Below, piece after piece: positions 53,762 through 63,249 of a DNA stretch of 64,000 nucleotides; position 1 is the stretch's first letter; each line of letters opens with the position of its first letter. Source of the DNA: Pseudomonadota bacterium (lineage in GTDB: Bacteria > Pseudomonadota > Gammaproteobacteria > Xanthomonadales > Rhodanobacteraceae); assembly GCA_023388255.1 (NCBI GenBank), contig JAEWGO010000007.1:124001-188000 (forward strand), written 5' to 3'. A model generated the notes under the pieces. The model searched no databases. It was not told the origin of the DNA and saw nothing but the letters and a program-made list of their open reading frames with translations. Position numbers and translations under genes: made by a program.

Positions 53762-54685
53762 GTGAAAGCGGAACAGCGACAACACGTGCCGGTGATGTTG
53801 GCAGAGGTCCTGGAGGGACTGCGCGTGCAGCCCGAAGGAATCTACCTCGACGGCACCTTTGGGCGCGGCGGTCATGCGCGCGAAGTGCTGGCGAGACTGG
53901 GGCCGAACGGGCGCCTGCTGTTGATGGATCGCGATCCGGAGGCGATCGCGAGCGCGCAGCGCGAGTTTGCTGCGGATGCACGGGTGGCGATCCGCCATGC
54001 GAGCTTCGCCGATCTCGCGCAGTGGCCGGAAACGGAAGCGGGGCTGGATGGCGTGTTGCTCGACCTCGGCGTGTCCTCGCCGCAGCTCGACGACCCGACG
54101 CGCGGCTTCAGTTTCCAGAACGAGGGACCGCTCGACATGCGCATGGACCCGACGCGGGGTTTGAGTGCGGCGCAATGGCTGGCGGCGGCCGATGAAACGG
54201 AGATCGCCGATGTCCTGTGGCGCCATGGCGAGGAAAGGATGAGCCGACGTATCGCGCGGACTATCGTGGAACGCAGGCAGGAACGCCCGCTGGTCACCAC
54301 GCGCGACCTCGCCGAGCTGGTCGCCAAGTCGATTGGCCATCGCGAACGCCACAAGCATCCGGCCACGCGCACGTTCCAGGCGCTGCGCATCCACGTCAAC
54401 GACGAACTCGGTGCGCTGCCGCGCGGCCTCGAAGCGGCTTGCGCGCGACTGAAGCCGGGCGGTCGTCTTGCGGTGATCAGTTTCCATTCGCTGGAAGACC
54501 GCGCGGTGAAGCAGTTCATCCGCGGCGAAGTCGCGCGCCCGGTGCGTCGCGGCTTGCCGCCGCCGGAAGTCGCGCCGTCGCCGTTGCAGGCGATCGGCAA
54601 GGCGCAGTTCGCCGGCAATGCCGAACTCGCGGTCAATCCGCGCGCGCGCAGCGCGGTGTTGCGCGTGGCGGAGAAAGTCGCGTGA
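53762..54685 (+). CDS. rsmH: 16S rRNA m4C1402 methyltransferase RsmH
   Basis: 307-residue methyltransferase for N4 of cytidine 1402 of 16S rRNA, the same nucleotide that RsmI (at 50273-51100) modifies. Family blocks: HVPVMLAEVLEGL, IYLDGTFGRGGHA, GVLLDLGVSSPQLDDPTRGFSF and RTFQALRIHVNDEL, then LAVISFHSLEDRAVKQFIR. GTG start behind a ggagga site. Its stop overlaps the ftsL start by 4 bp. Confidence 0.97.
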   Translation: MKAEQRQHVPVMLAEVLEGLRVQPEGIYLDGTFGRGGHAREVLARLGPNGRLLLMDRDPEAIASAQREFAADARVAIRHASFADLAQWPETEAGLDGVLLDLGVSSPQLDDPTRGFSFQNEGPLDMRMDPTRGLSAAQWLAAADETEIADVLWRHGEERMSRRIARTIVERRQERPLVTTRDLAELVAKSIGHRERHKHPATRTFQALRIHVNDELGALPRGLEAACARLKPGGRLAVISFHSLEDRAVKQFIRGEVARPVRRGLPPPEVAPSPLQAIGKAQFAGNAELAVNPRARSAVLRVAEKVA

Positions 54686-54960
54686 TCGTGCGCATGACCG
54701 CCTTCACGATCCTGCTGCTGGCGACCCTGGTCAGCGCAATCGGTGTCGTCTACGCGCGCCAGCAGAGCCGCCTCACGTTCGTCGAGCTGACCCGGCTCGG
54801 CAACGAGCGCGACGACCTCAATTTCGAATTCGGTCGGCTGCAACTGGAGCAGGCGACCTGGGCGGAAAACAACCGGATCGAACAGATCGCCCGCGGCAAG
54901 CTCGGCATGGTCTCGCCGGGCGCCGTGGACAACATCGTGGTGAAGCGGTGGGCGCAATGA
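54682..54960 (+). CDS. ftsL: Cell division protein FtsL
   Basis: 92-residue bitopic division protein with one membrane helix (about 6-25, FTILLLATLVSAIGVVYA) and a periplasmic leucine-zipper-type coiled coil (ELTRLGNERDDLNFEFGRLQLEQATW). FtsL joins FtsB and FtsQ and activates FtsWI. The sequence is poorly conserved, so the call rests on position between rsmH and ftsI plus architecture. Start GTG at 54682, with an ATG at 54694 as alternative. Confidence 0.93.
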   Translation: MIVRMTAFTILLLATLVSAIGVVYARQQSRLTFVELTRLGNERDDLNFEFGRLQLEQATWAENNRIEQIARGKLGMVSPGAVDNIVVKRWAQ

Positions 54961-55018
54961 ACGGATGCATTCCACGCCCGGCCGGGCACGCATCGCGCAA
55001 CGCGCGGGGGGCTGGCCG

Positions 55019-56794
55019 ATGAACCAGCGCCGCAAGCCGGCCAACGCGCGCACGCGGCTCTACGTGGTGTTGGCGGTGCTTGGGCTCGCATCGAGCGCGC
55101 TGGTCGTGCGCGCGGTCGACCTGCAGGTGGTGCGCAAGGATTTCTACCAGGAGCAGGGCGACGCGCGTTACCTGCGCGACCTGCCGGTGCCGGTTTCGCG
55201 TGGCACGATCTTCGATCGCAACGGCGAGCCGTTGGCGGTGTCGACGCCGGTCGAGTCGATCTGGGCGAACCCGATGGAGGTACTGGAGCATGCCGATCGC
55301 ATCCCGGAACTCGCCAATGCGACCGGGCTCGACGAGGAATCGCTCAAGCAGCGCCTGGTCGAACGCTCCGACAAGGAGTTCTACTACATCAAGCGCCATC
55401 TGAACCCGGATGACGCGCAGGCGGTGCTCAAGCTCAACATCCCCGGCGTCTCCAGCCAGCGCGAGTTCCGCCGTTACTATCCGAGCGGCGAGGTCATCGG
55501 CCACGTGCTCGGCTACACCAACATCGACGATCGCGGTCAGGAAGGCCTCGAGTTGGCGTTCGACGACTGGCTTGCCGGCAAGCCGGGCATCAAGCGCGTG
55601 ATCCGCGATCGCATGGGGCATGAGGTCGAGAACGTCGAGCTGGTGCGCGAGGCGCAGCCCGGGCGCGATCTGACCATCTCGATCGACCGCCGCATCCAGT
55701 ACCTCGCCTACCGCGAGCTCAAGGCCGCGCTGGCAGAGCATCACGCTGTCTCCGGGTCGATGGTGATCCTCGACGTGCCGACCGGCGAGATCCTCGCGAT
55801 GGTCAACCAGCCATCGTTCAATCCGAACGCCCGCGGCAATGCAGATCCGTCGCACCGCCGCAACCGTGCCGTCACCGACGTGATCGAGCCGGGTTCGACG
55901 ATGAAGGCGTTCACGATCTCGGCCGCCCTCGAGACTGGCAAGTGGAAGATCCATACGCCGGTCGATACCACGCCGGGCACGTACACGCTGTACGGCCACA
56001 CGATCAGCGACGTGCACAACAAGGGACTGATCGACGTCACCGGCGTGATCACGTATTCGAGCAACGTCGGCGCCGCGAAAATCGCCGGCACGATGACGCG
56101 TGACCACATGTGGGATGTCTATCACCGCTTCGGCTTCGGCGAGGTCAGCGGCAGCGGTTTCCCCGGAGAATCGCCGGGATATCTGCCGATCGCCAAGGCG
56201 TGGGGTCCGGTCGAACAGGCGACCATGGCCTACGGCTATGGCCTCAATGCGACGCCGCTGCAGATCGCACAGGCGTATGGCGCACTCGCCAACAACGGCC
56301 GATTGCGCGCGCCGACCTTCGTCAAGGGCGCGCAGAACCCGGAGCGCGTGGTCGTCGATCCGACGATCGCCGCGAACCTGCGCGCGATGCTCGAAACCGT
56401 GATCGTCGCCCCCGGCGGCGGTGGCGCAACCAAGGCGCGCGTGACCAACTATCGCGTCGCCGGCAAGACCGGCACCGCGCGAACCGCGGTCGGCGGCGGC
56501 TACCAGAAGAAATACACCTCGCTGTTCGCCGGCATGATTCCGGCCAGCGATCCGCGCCTGGTCGGCGTGGTCATCATCCGCGAGCCGCAGGGCGCATTCT
56601 ATGGCGCGCTGGTCGCCGCGCCCGTATTCGGCAAGGTCATGGACGGCGCCGTGCGCCTGCTCGATGTGCCGCCCGACAATGTGCAGAGCTGGTACACCGC
56701 CGCGCCATCCGCTGCGCGCACGATGCGCGAGGAACGACAGGCGCCGGACAGTGCCGTCGATACCACCATCGACGACGGAGTGCCGCAGGAATGA
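55019..56794 (+). CDS. ftsI: Septal peptidoglycan transpeptidase FtsI (PBP3)
   Basis: 591-residue class B penicillin-binding protein. Short cytoplasmic start, membrane helix (about 15-33), a PBP dimer domain, then the transpeptidase domain with S-x-x-K at Ser293-Lys296 in PGSTMKAFT, SSN at 347-349 and KTGT starting at Lys483. The ATG at 55019 gives the usual short cytoplasmic tail; an ATG at 54965 would add 18 residues. The tail of about 45 residues after the domain is Ala/Asp-rich. Ends in an ATGA overlap with murE. Confidence 0.95.
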   Translation: MNQRRKPANARTRLYVVLAVLGLASSALVVRAVDLQVVRKDFYQEQGDARYLRDLPVPVSRGTIFDRNGEPLAVSTPVESIWANPMEVLEHADRIPELANATGLDEESLKQRLVERSDKEFYYIKRHLNPDDAQAVLKLNIPGVSSQREFRRYYPSGEVIGHVLGYTNIDDRGQEGLELAFDDWLAGKPGIKRVIRDRMGHEVENVELVREAQPGRDLTISIDRRIQYLAYRELKAALAEHHAVSGSMVILDVPTGEILAMVNQPSFNPNARGNADPSHRRNRAVTDVIEPGSTMKAFTISAALETGKWKIHTPVDTTPGTYTLYGHTISDVHNKGLIDVTGVITYSSNVGAAKIAGTMTRDHMWDVYHRFGFGEVSGSGFPGESPGYLPIAKAWGPVEQATMAYGYGLNATPLQIAQAYGALANNGRLRAPTFVKGAQNPERVVVDPTIAANLRAMLETVIVAPGGGGATKARVTNYRVAGKTGTARTAVGGGYQKKYTSLFAGMIPASDPRLVGVVIIREPQGAFYGALVAAPVFGKVMDGAVRLLDVPPDNVQSWYTAAPSAARTMREERQAPDSAVDTTIDDGVPQE

Positions 56795-58284
56795 CGCGCC
56801 CGGCGATCAGCGTTCGCCAGTTGCTGCAGGCATGTGTCGATCCCGGTACGACGGGCGACATCCTCGTGCGCGGACTCGCGCTCGATTCGCGTCGCGTGCA
56901 GGAGGGCGACGCGTTTTTCGCGCTCGCCGGGGCACGGGCGCACGGCATCACGTTTGCCCCGATGGCGGCGGCGCGTGGCGCCTCGATCATCCTGGCGGAG
57001 AACCCGGGGGCCGAGGTGTCCGTGCCCGTCGCTTTCGATGCGACGCCGGTACTGCGCGTCGACGACCTGCGCGCGCAGGTCGGCGTGATCGCATCGCGCT
57101 TCTTCGGCGAGCCGTCGCAGGCGCTCAGCGTGATCGGCGTGACCGGCACCAATGGCAAGACATCGACCGTGCAGCTGATCGCGCAAGCGCTCGACCACGC
57201 CGGCCGCAAGGTCGCCACGATCGGCACGCTCGGCGCCGGCCTGCACGGTGCGATCCACGAAGGCGAGCGCACCACGCCGGATGCGATCGCGGTGCATGGC
57301 CTGCTGGCCGAATTCCGCGATGCCGGCGCCAGCCATGTCGCGATGGAAGTGTCATCGCACGCGCTCGACCAGGGCCGCGTCAACGCGGTCGCGTTCGATC
57401 TCGCCGTGTTCACCAACCTCACGCGTGACCATCTCGACTACCACGGCACCATGCACGCATATGGCGCCGCCAAGCAGCAGTTGTTCGCGTGGCCGGGACT
57501 TGGTGCGGCGATCGTCAACATCGACGACGCGTTCGGGCGCGCGTTGGCGACCACGGTCCCGAGCGGCGTCGCGTTGCTGCTGTACGGGATCGAGCACACC
57601 GAGGCCGACGTCGTCGCCAGCGAAATCGAATCCGGCGCGGGCGGCCAGTCGTTCCACCTGCGCACACCGTGGGGCGAGGGCAGGGTCGATACGCGTCTGC
57701 TCGGTCGTTTCAACATTTCCAACCTGCTTGCCGTCGCCGCCTGCCTCGGCCAGCTCGGGCTTTCGTTCGACGCGATCCGCGCCGCATTGGTCGCATTGGT
57801 GCCGGTTGCCGGCCGCATGAGCCGGCTCGGCGGCAACGCTGCGCAGCCGCTGGTCGTGATCGACTATGCGCACACGCCGGACGCGCTTGAACAGGCGCTG
57901 ACCAGTCTGCGCGCGCATTGCAGCGGGCGTTTGATCTGCGTGTTCGGCTGTGGCGGCGAACGCGACGCCGGCAAGCGTCCGCAGATGGGTGCGATTGCGG
58001 AGGCGTTGGCCGACGCCATCGTCATCACCGACGACAATCCGCGTGGCGAGGATGGCGATGCGATCGTCGCCGACATCGTTGCAGGACTCTCTCAGCCGCA
58101 AAGTGCGACGATCGAACGCGATCGCGCGCATGCGATTGCCATCGCGATCGACCGCGCGACAGCCGGCGACATCGTGTTGATCGCCGGCAAGGGTCATGAG
58201 CCGTATCAGGAAGTCGGCGGCGTGAAGCGCCCGTTCGACGACCTCGCGATCGCGCGTGACGCGCTGGAGCAACGCGCATGCTGA
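56791..58284 (+). CDS. murE: UDP-MurNAc-L-Ala-D-Glu:meso-DAP ligase MurE
   Basis: 497-residue ATP-dependent ligase adding the third stem residue. ATP loop VTGTNGKTST near 113-122, carbamoyl-lysine region HAYGAAKQQLF, central domain LGRFNISNLLAVAA, C-terminal VIDYAHTPDALEQAL and the DDNPRGED motif. DNPR is the signature of meso-diaminopimelate specificity, so the cell wall is of the DAP type. Overlaps murF by 7 bp. Confidence 0.97.
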   Translation: MTRPAISVRQLLQACVDPGTTGDILVRGLALDSRRVQEGDAFFALAGARAHGITFAPMAAARGASIILAENPGAEVSVPVAFDATPVLRVDDLRAQVGVIASRFFGEPSQALSVIGVTGTNGKTSTVQLIAQALDHAGRKVATIGTLGAGLHGAIHEGERTTPDAIAVHGLLAEFRDAGASHVAMEVSSHALDQGRVNAVAFDLAVFTNLTRDHLDYHGTMHAYGAAKQQLFAWPGLGAAIVNIDDAFGRALATTVPSGVALLLYGIEHTEADVVASEIESGAGGQSFHLRTPWGEGRVDTRLLGRFNISNLLAVAACLGQLGLSFDAIRAALVALVPVAGRMSRLGGNAAQPLVVIDYAHTPDALEQALTSLRAHCSGRLICVFGCGGERDAGKRPQMGAIAEALADAIVITDDNPRGEDGDAIVADIVAGLSQPQSATIERDRAHAIAIAIDRATAGDIVLIAGKGHEPYQEVGGVKRPFDDLAIARDALEQRAC

Positions 58285-59660
58285 ACCTGCGGCTCGCCGA
58301 CATCGCGCGTTGGACCGGCGGCCGCCTGCACGGTACCGATGCGACGATCACCACGGTGTCGACCGACACGCGCGCGCTCGAACCCGGCATGCTGTTCGTC
58401 GCACTCGCCGGCGAGCATCACGATGCGCACGACTTCGCCGCGAGCGCGCGCGAGCGCGGCGCGGCGGCGTTGCTCGTCAATCGCGAGTTGGCGGTGGAAC
58501 TGCCGCAGGTGATCGTCGCCGACACCCGGATTGCGCTTGGCGAGCTCGCCCGCGCAGTCCGCGCGCAGCGCAGCGCACGCGTGGTTGGCATCACCGGTTC
58601 GAACGGCAAGACCACGGTGAAGACCTTGCTGGCGTCGATCCTCGCGCTGCACGGGCGGACGCACGTCAACGCCGGCAATTTCAACAACGAGATCGGCCTG
58701 CCGCTGACCCTGCTGGCGATGCCGGCAACGAGCGAATACGCGGTACTCGAAATGGGCGCCGGCAAGCCTGGCGACATCGACTACCTTGCGCGCATTGCCG
58801 CGCCGCAGGTCGCCGTGGTCAACAACGTCGCCGCGGCGCATCTGGAGCGCATGGGTACGCTGACCGGCGTGGCCGAAACCAAGGGCGCGATCTATCGCGC
58901 GCTGCCTGCCGACGGCATCGCCGTCATCAACGCGGACGATGCGTTCGCCGGCTATTTCGCCAGCATCGCCGCGCCTCGCCGCATGCTGACGTTCGGCCTG
59001 CTGCATCGCGCCGATGTCGGCGCCGATCTCGACATCGGAACGGGACGCTTCCGTTTGCTGACCCCGGTCGGCAACACGGAAATCGCACTGCCGCTGCCGG
59101 GGCGCCACAACGTCATGAACGCGCTCGCGGCGACCGCGCTCGCGCTCGCGCTCGGCGTGCCGCTGACGACGATCAAGCTCGGCCTCGAACAAGCGCCGAA
59201 CGTGTCCGGCCGCCTTGCGCGGCGCGTGCACGCAAGTGGCGCGGTCGTCATCGACGACAGCTACAACGCCAATCCGGGATCGTTCGCCGCCGCGATCGCG
59301 ACCTTGGCCAGCGAATCCGGCGAGCGCGTGCTGGTGATGGGCGACATGGGCGAACTCGGCCCGGATGCGCAACGCCTGCATGCCGAGGTCGGCGCGTTGG
59401 CCAAGCGCAGCGGCGTCCAGCGCTTGCGCGCGGTTGGTCGCCTGAGTCGTGCAGCGGTCGATGCATTCGGCGGGGGCGCGCAGCACTACGAAGACCAGGC
59501 GCAATTGGTCGAAGCCTTGCGTGGCGAACTTCGCGGCGGCGTCGCGCTGCTGGTCAAGGGGTCGCGCTCATCGGCGATGGATCGCGTCGTGCGTGCGCTG
59601 CACGCCGATGGGAGCCAGGGTGATACGGACGAGAACGGGGGCGAACGTCATGCTGCTTGA
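58278..59660 (+). CDS. murF: UDP-MurNAc-tripeptide:D-Ala-D-Ala ligase MurF
   Basis: 460-residue ligase that adds D-Ala-D-Ala. Blocks: ITGSNGKTTVKTLLASIL near 110, GNFNNEIGLPLTLL, EMGAGKPGDI, LPGRHNVMNALAATALAL, IDDSYNANPGSFAAAI and VLVMGDMGELG, LVKGSRSSAMDRVV. Standard length. Overlaps mraY by 11 bp. Confidence 0.97.
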   Translation: MLNLRLADIARWTGGRLHGTDATITTVSTDTRALEPGMLFVALAGEHHDAHDFAASARERGAAALLVNRELAVELPQVIVADTRIALGELARAVRAQRSARVVGITGSNGKTTVKTLLASILALHGRTHVNAGNFNNEIGLPLTLLAMPATSEYAVLEMGAGKPGDIDYLARIAAPQVAVVNNVAAAHLERMGTLTGVAETKGAIYRALPADGIAVINADDAFAGYFASIAAPRRMLTFGLLHRADVGADLDIGTGRFRLLTPVGNTEIALPLPGRHNVMNALAATALALALGVPLTTIKLGLEQAPNVSGRLARRVHASGAVVIDDSYNANPGSFAAAIATLASESGERVLVMGDMGELGPDAQRLHAEVGALAKRSGVQRLRAVGRLSRAAVDAFGGGAQHYEDQAQLVEALRGELRGGVALLVKGSRSSAMDRVVRALHADGSQGDTDENGGERHAA

Positions 59661-60783
59661 ACTGGCCGATCTGCTGAAGGGCTGGGTCAGCGCCTTTCAT
59701 CTGTTCCAGTACCTCACCTTCCGCACGATCATGAGCACGCTGACCGCGCTCGCGGTGTCGCTGCTGGCGGGGCCTGCGATCATTCGCAAGCTGGCCGCGG
59801 TCAAGGCCGGTCAGGTCATCCGCAGCGATGGTCCGCAGTCGCATCTCGTGAAGGCCGGCACGCCGACGATGGGTGGCGCGCTGATCATTGCCTCGATCGC
59901 CGTGTCGACGCTGCTATGGGCCGACCTGCACAACCGCTATGTGTGGCTGGTGCTGGGCGTCACCGTCGCGTTCGGCGCGATCGGGTTCTACGATGACTAC
60001 AAGAAGCTCGTGCTGAAGGACAGCCGGGGTCTTGCCGCGCGTTGGAAGTACTTCTGGCAGTCCGTCTTCGGGCTCGGTGTCGCGCTGTTCCTGTACTTCA
60101 CCGCGGAAACGCCGGCTGCGACCACGTTCTACCTGCCGCTGATCAAGCACGCGCAGGTGCCGCTCGGCTATGCCGCCGACGTCGCGACGGCTTCGCCATG
60201 GTTGAGTGCCGCCGGTGCCGCCGTGTTCATCGGGCTGGCCTATCTGATCGTGGTCGGCTTTTCGAATGCGGTGAACCTGACCGACGGCCTCGATGGCCTC
60301 GCGATCATGCCGAGCGTGCTGGTGTCGACCGCACTCGGCGTGTTCGCCTACCTCGCCGGCAACAAGGTGTTCTCCGCCTACCTCGACATCCCGGCGATCC
60401 CGGGAGCGGGCGAACTCGCGGTCTTCTGCAGCGCGCTGGCCGGCGCCGGACTCGGCTTCCTCTGGTTCAATACCTACCCGGCACAGGTGTTCATGGGCGA
60501 CATCGGCGCGCTGGCGATCGGCGCCGCGCTCGGTTGCGTCGCGGTGATCGTGCGGCAGGAAGTCGTGCTGCTGATCATGGGCGGCGTGTTCGTGATGGAA
60601 ACCGCTTCGGTGATGCTGCAAGTCGCCAGCTTCAAGCTGACCGGCAAACGCATCTTTCGCATGGCGCCGATCCATCACCACTTCGAATTGAAAGGTTGGC
60701 CCGAACCGCGCGTGATCGTGCGCTTCTGGATCATCAGCGTGGTGCTGGTGCTGATCGGCCTCGCGACGTTGAAGGTGCGCTGA
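59650..60783 (+). CDS. mraY: Phospho-MurNAc-pentapeptide translocase MraY
   Basis: 377-residue, ten-helix membrane enzyme forming lipid I. Blocks: FQYLTFRTIMSTLTALAVSL, GTPTMGGALII, FYDDYKKL with the catalytic Asp pair, NAVNLTDGLDGLA, WFNTYPAQVFMGDIGALAIG and the polar APIHHHFELKGWPE loop. Length and motifs match. In E. coli murD would follow; here a 169-bp non-coding spacer leads to ftsW. Confidence 0.97.
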   Translation: MLLELADLLKGWVSAFHLFQYLTFRTIMSTLTALAVSLLAGPAIIRKLAAVKAGQVIRSDGPQSHLVKAGTPTMGGALIIASIAVSTLLWADLHNRYVWLVLGVTVAFGAIGFYDDYKKLVLKDSRGLAARWKYFWQSVFGLGVALFLYFTAETPAATTFYLPLIKHAQVPLGYAADVATASPWLSAAGAAVFIGLAYLIVVGFSNAVNLTDGLDGLAIMPSVLVSTALGVFAYLAGNKVFSAYLDIPAIPGAGELAVFCSALAGAGLGFLWFNTYPAQVFMGDIGALAIGAALGCVAVIVRQEVVLLIMGGVFVMETASVMLQVASFKLTGKRIFRMAPIHHHFELKGWPEPRVIVRFWIISVVLVLIGLATLKVR

Positions 60784-60952
60784 TGAAGCGGCCCGAATCT
60801 TCCCTCCTTGCCGGAAGAAAAGTCGGCATGCCATCGCGGCGCCGGTCCGCGGCTGCTTTGGTGATCCGGTGTGTGCATGTGCAACAAAGGCATGAAGGCA
60901 CGCGCCGGATCCCGACCTGCGCCGGCATGACGCATGCTGGAGCGTCCCGCTG
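60784..60952. repeat. Repeat-like spacer where murD is expected
   Basis: No reading frame resembling MurD, not even a fragment, is present. The right part (60899-60935) contains ggatcccgacctgcgccggcatgacg-type sequence with gccgg arms, resembling the GGATCCCGGC...GCCGGGATGAC dispersed repeat of many proteobacteria. It encodes no protein I can support. Confidence 0.6.
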
Positions 60953-62167
60953 ATGCTGCTCTTCAACAACAGCTACAACGACGCCAACCAGGCGACGCGT
61001 CGCAGCGAAACCAGGGGCAGCTACGACCTCAGCCTCGTGCTCGCGGCGATGGCGCTGGCCAGCCTCGGCGTGGTGATGGTCGCGTCGAGCTCGATCGCGA
61101 TCGCGGACGGCCTGCATGTCGGACCGTTCTACTACCTCGAACGGCATCTGTTCTTCCTCGCGATCGGCCTCGCGGCCTGCGTGGTCATGGCGAAGCTCGA
61201 ATTGTCCTGGCTCGAACGCAACGCCGGCAAGTTGCTGTTCGCCGGCATCATTCTGCTGCTGCTGGTGTTCGTGCCGGGCATCGGCACGCGTATCAACGGC
61301 GCACGGCGCTGGGTGCGCCTCGGGCCGATCGGCTTCCAGTCGGTCGAGATGGTCAAGCTGATCCTCATCGTCTACATGTCGAGCTATCTCGTGCGCCATC
61401 GCGACAACGTGCAGGCCAGCCTGCTCGGCGTGATCAAGCCGCTCGGCATTGCCGCCTTTCTGATGGCGCTGCTGCTGGTGCAGCCGGACTTCGGCTCGGC
61501 GACCTTGCTGATGGCCGTCACCATCGGCATGGTCTGGCTCGGCGGCGCGCGCGTACGCAACCTCGCAATGCTCGGTGCACTGGCGCTGCCGGCGTTGGGT
61601 TGGGTCGCGATGAGCCAGGACTATCGCGTCAAGCGCATGACCTCGTTCCTCGATCCGTGGGCCGATCCGTTCAAGGACGGCTTCCAGCTGACCCAGGCTT
61701 TGATCGCGATCGGCCGTGGCGAATGGTTCGGCGTCGGGCTCGGCGGATCGGTGCAGAAGCTGTTCTACCTGCCTGAAGCGCATACCGACTTCATCCTGGC
61801 CGTGATCGCCGAGGAACTCGGCTTCGTCGGTATCGCGCTGGTGCTCGCGCTGTTCGCATGGCTGGTCGGGCGTGGCTTCACGATCGGCCTGCGCGCGATC
61901 GAGCAGGGCCAATGTTTCCCGGCGTATTGCGCGTTCGGCGTCGCGCTGATGATTTCGCTGCAGGCGCTGGTGTCGATCGGTGTGAACCTCGGCGTATTGC
62001 CGACCAAGGGGCTGACCCTGCCGCTGATCAGCTCCGGCGGTTCCAGCGTGATGATGACCTGCGCGGCGATCGGCCTGCTGATTCGCGTCAGCTACGAGGT
62101 CAGCCGCGCCGACAACGCGATGATGCAGACGATTGCCGAGCGCCAGCTCGCGGACGTGCGCGCATGA
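60953..62167 (+). CDS. ftsW: Septal peptidoglycan glycosyltransferase FtsW
   Basis: 404-residue SEDS protein with about ten membrane helices. Blocks: YDLSLVLAAMALASLGVVMVASSS, GARRWVRLGPIGFQSVEMVKL, QPDFGSATLLM with the catalytic Asp, DPWADPFKDGFQLTQALIAIGRGEWFGVGLGGSVQKLFYLPEAHTDFI and LPLISSGGSSVMMTCAAIGLL. Position behind mraY and before murG supports FtsW over RodA. Stop overlaps the murG ATG. Confidence 0.96.
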   Translation: MLLFNNSYNDANQATRRSETRGSYDLSLVLAAMALASLGVVMVASSSIAIADGLHVGPFYYLERHLFFLAIGLAACVVMAKLELSWLERNAGKLLFAGIILLLLVFVPGIGTRINGARRWVRLGPIGFQSVEMVKLILIVYMSSYLVRHRDNVQASLLGVIKPLGIAAFLMALLLVQPDFGSATLLMAVTIGMVWLGGARVRNLAMLGALALPALGWVAMSQDYRVKRMTSFLDPWADPFKDGFQLTQALIAIGRGEWFGVGLGGSVQKLFYLPEAHTDFILAVIAEELGFVGIALVLALFAWLVGRGFTIGLRAIEQGQCFPAYCAFGVALMISLQALVSIGVNLGVLPTKGLTLPLISSGGSSVMMTCAAIGLLIRVSYEVSRADNAMMQTIAERQLADVRA

Positions 62168-63249
62168 CGGCCTCGGCTTCCCGCAGCGACGGCCCGGTGC
62201 TGATCATGGCCGGGGGCACCGGCGGACATATCTTTCCGGGCCTCGCGGTCGCGGCCGAACTCACCGCGCGCAGCATCCCGGTGGTCTGGCTCGGCGCTAC
62301 TGGCGGTCTCGAGACGCGCCTGGTGTCGCAGCACGGTCTGCCGATCGAGACGCTGGCGATCTCCGGCATGCGCGGCAAAGGCCTGATGGCCTTGCTGGCG
62401 ACGCCACTGCGCCTGCTGCGTGCGGTGTTCGCCGCGCGCGCGGTGCTCAAGCGCCTCGCGCCGCGCAGCGTGCTGTCGATGGGCGGCTACGCCGCCGCGC
62501 CTGGTGGCATTGCCGCCTGGCTTGCGCATGTGCCGCTGGTCGTGCACGAGCAGAACAGCGTGCCAGGCCTGACCAACCGCCTGCTCGCGCGCTTTGCGCG
62601 GCGCGTGCTGACCGGATTCGACCGTGCGTTTGCCGGGGCGGAATGGGTTGGCAATCCGGTGCGCGTTTCGATCGCCGATCTGCCTGGCCCGCGCGAGCGC
62701 TTGCGCGATCGCGGCGGTCCACTGCGCGTGCTTGTGCTCGGCGGAAGCCAGGGATCGCATGCGTTGAATGTCGCGTTCCCGCAGGCACTCGGGCGCCTCA
62801 AGGAACTCGCCTTGAGCGTGCGCCACCAGTGCGGACCGCATCATCTGGAGCGTGCGCGTCGGGTCTATGGCGCGTCGCAGGTCGACGTCAGCGTTGAACC
62901 CTTCATCGACGACATGGCCGCTGCGTACGCGTGGGCAGATCTGGTTGTGTGTCGCGCCGGTGCGTTGACCCTGGCGGAACTGTGCGCGGCCGGCATCGCC
63001 TCTGTGCTGGTGCCGTTCCCGCAGGCGGTCGACGACCACCAAACGCGCAACGCCGCGCAACTGGTCGCGCACGATGCAGCCGTGCTGGCCGCGGAGGGCG
63101 AGGACTTCGAACGGCGGCTGGCCGACGCGGTCGCCACGCTCGCAGCCGATCCGGCGCGCCGTCTTGCGATGGCCGAAGCCGCGCGTAGTCTCGCCAAGCC
63201 CCATGCGGCCGTGCGCATTGCCGATGTCTGCGTGGAGGTGGCCGCATGA
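62164..63249 (+). CDS. murG: MurG UDP-GlcNAc transferase
   Basis: 361-residue membrane-associated GT28 enzyme forming lipid II. MAGGTGGHIFPGLAVA near 15, GATGGLETRLV, GYAAAPGGIAAWLA, VHEQNSVPGLTNRLLA and GGSQGSHALN, then a C-terminal UDP-GlcNAc site CRAGALTLAELCAAGIASVLVPFPQAVDDHQTRNA. Standard length. Overlaps murC by 4 bp. Confidence 0.97.
   Translation: MTASASRSDGPVLIMAGGTGGHIFPGLAVAAELTARSIPVVWLGATGGLETRLVSQHGLPIETLAISGMRGKGLMALLATPLRLLRAVFAARAVLKRLAPRSVLSMGGYAAAPGGIAAWLAHVPLVVHEQNSVPGLTNRLLARFARRVLTGFDRAFAGAEWVGNPVRVSIADLPGPRERLRDRGGPLRVLVLGGSQGSHALNVAFPQALGRLKELALSVRHQCGPHHLERARRVYGASQVDVSVEPFIDDMAAAYAWADLVVCRAGALTLAELCAAGIASVLVPFPQAVDDHQTRNAAQLVAHDAAVLAAEGEDFERRLADAVATLAADPARRLAMAEAARSLAKPHAAVRIADVCVEVAA

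Noticed and set aside
60784..60952. Truncated murD relic
   Set aside because: No frame of the 169 bp shows MurD motifs such as the ATP loop; the content resembles a dispersed palindromic repeat.
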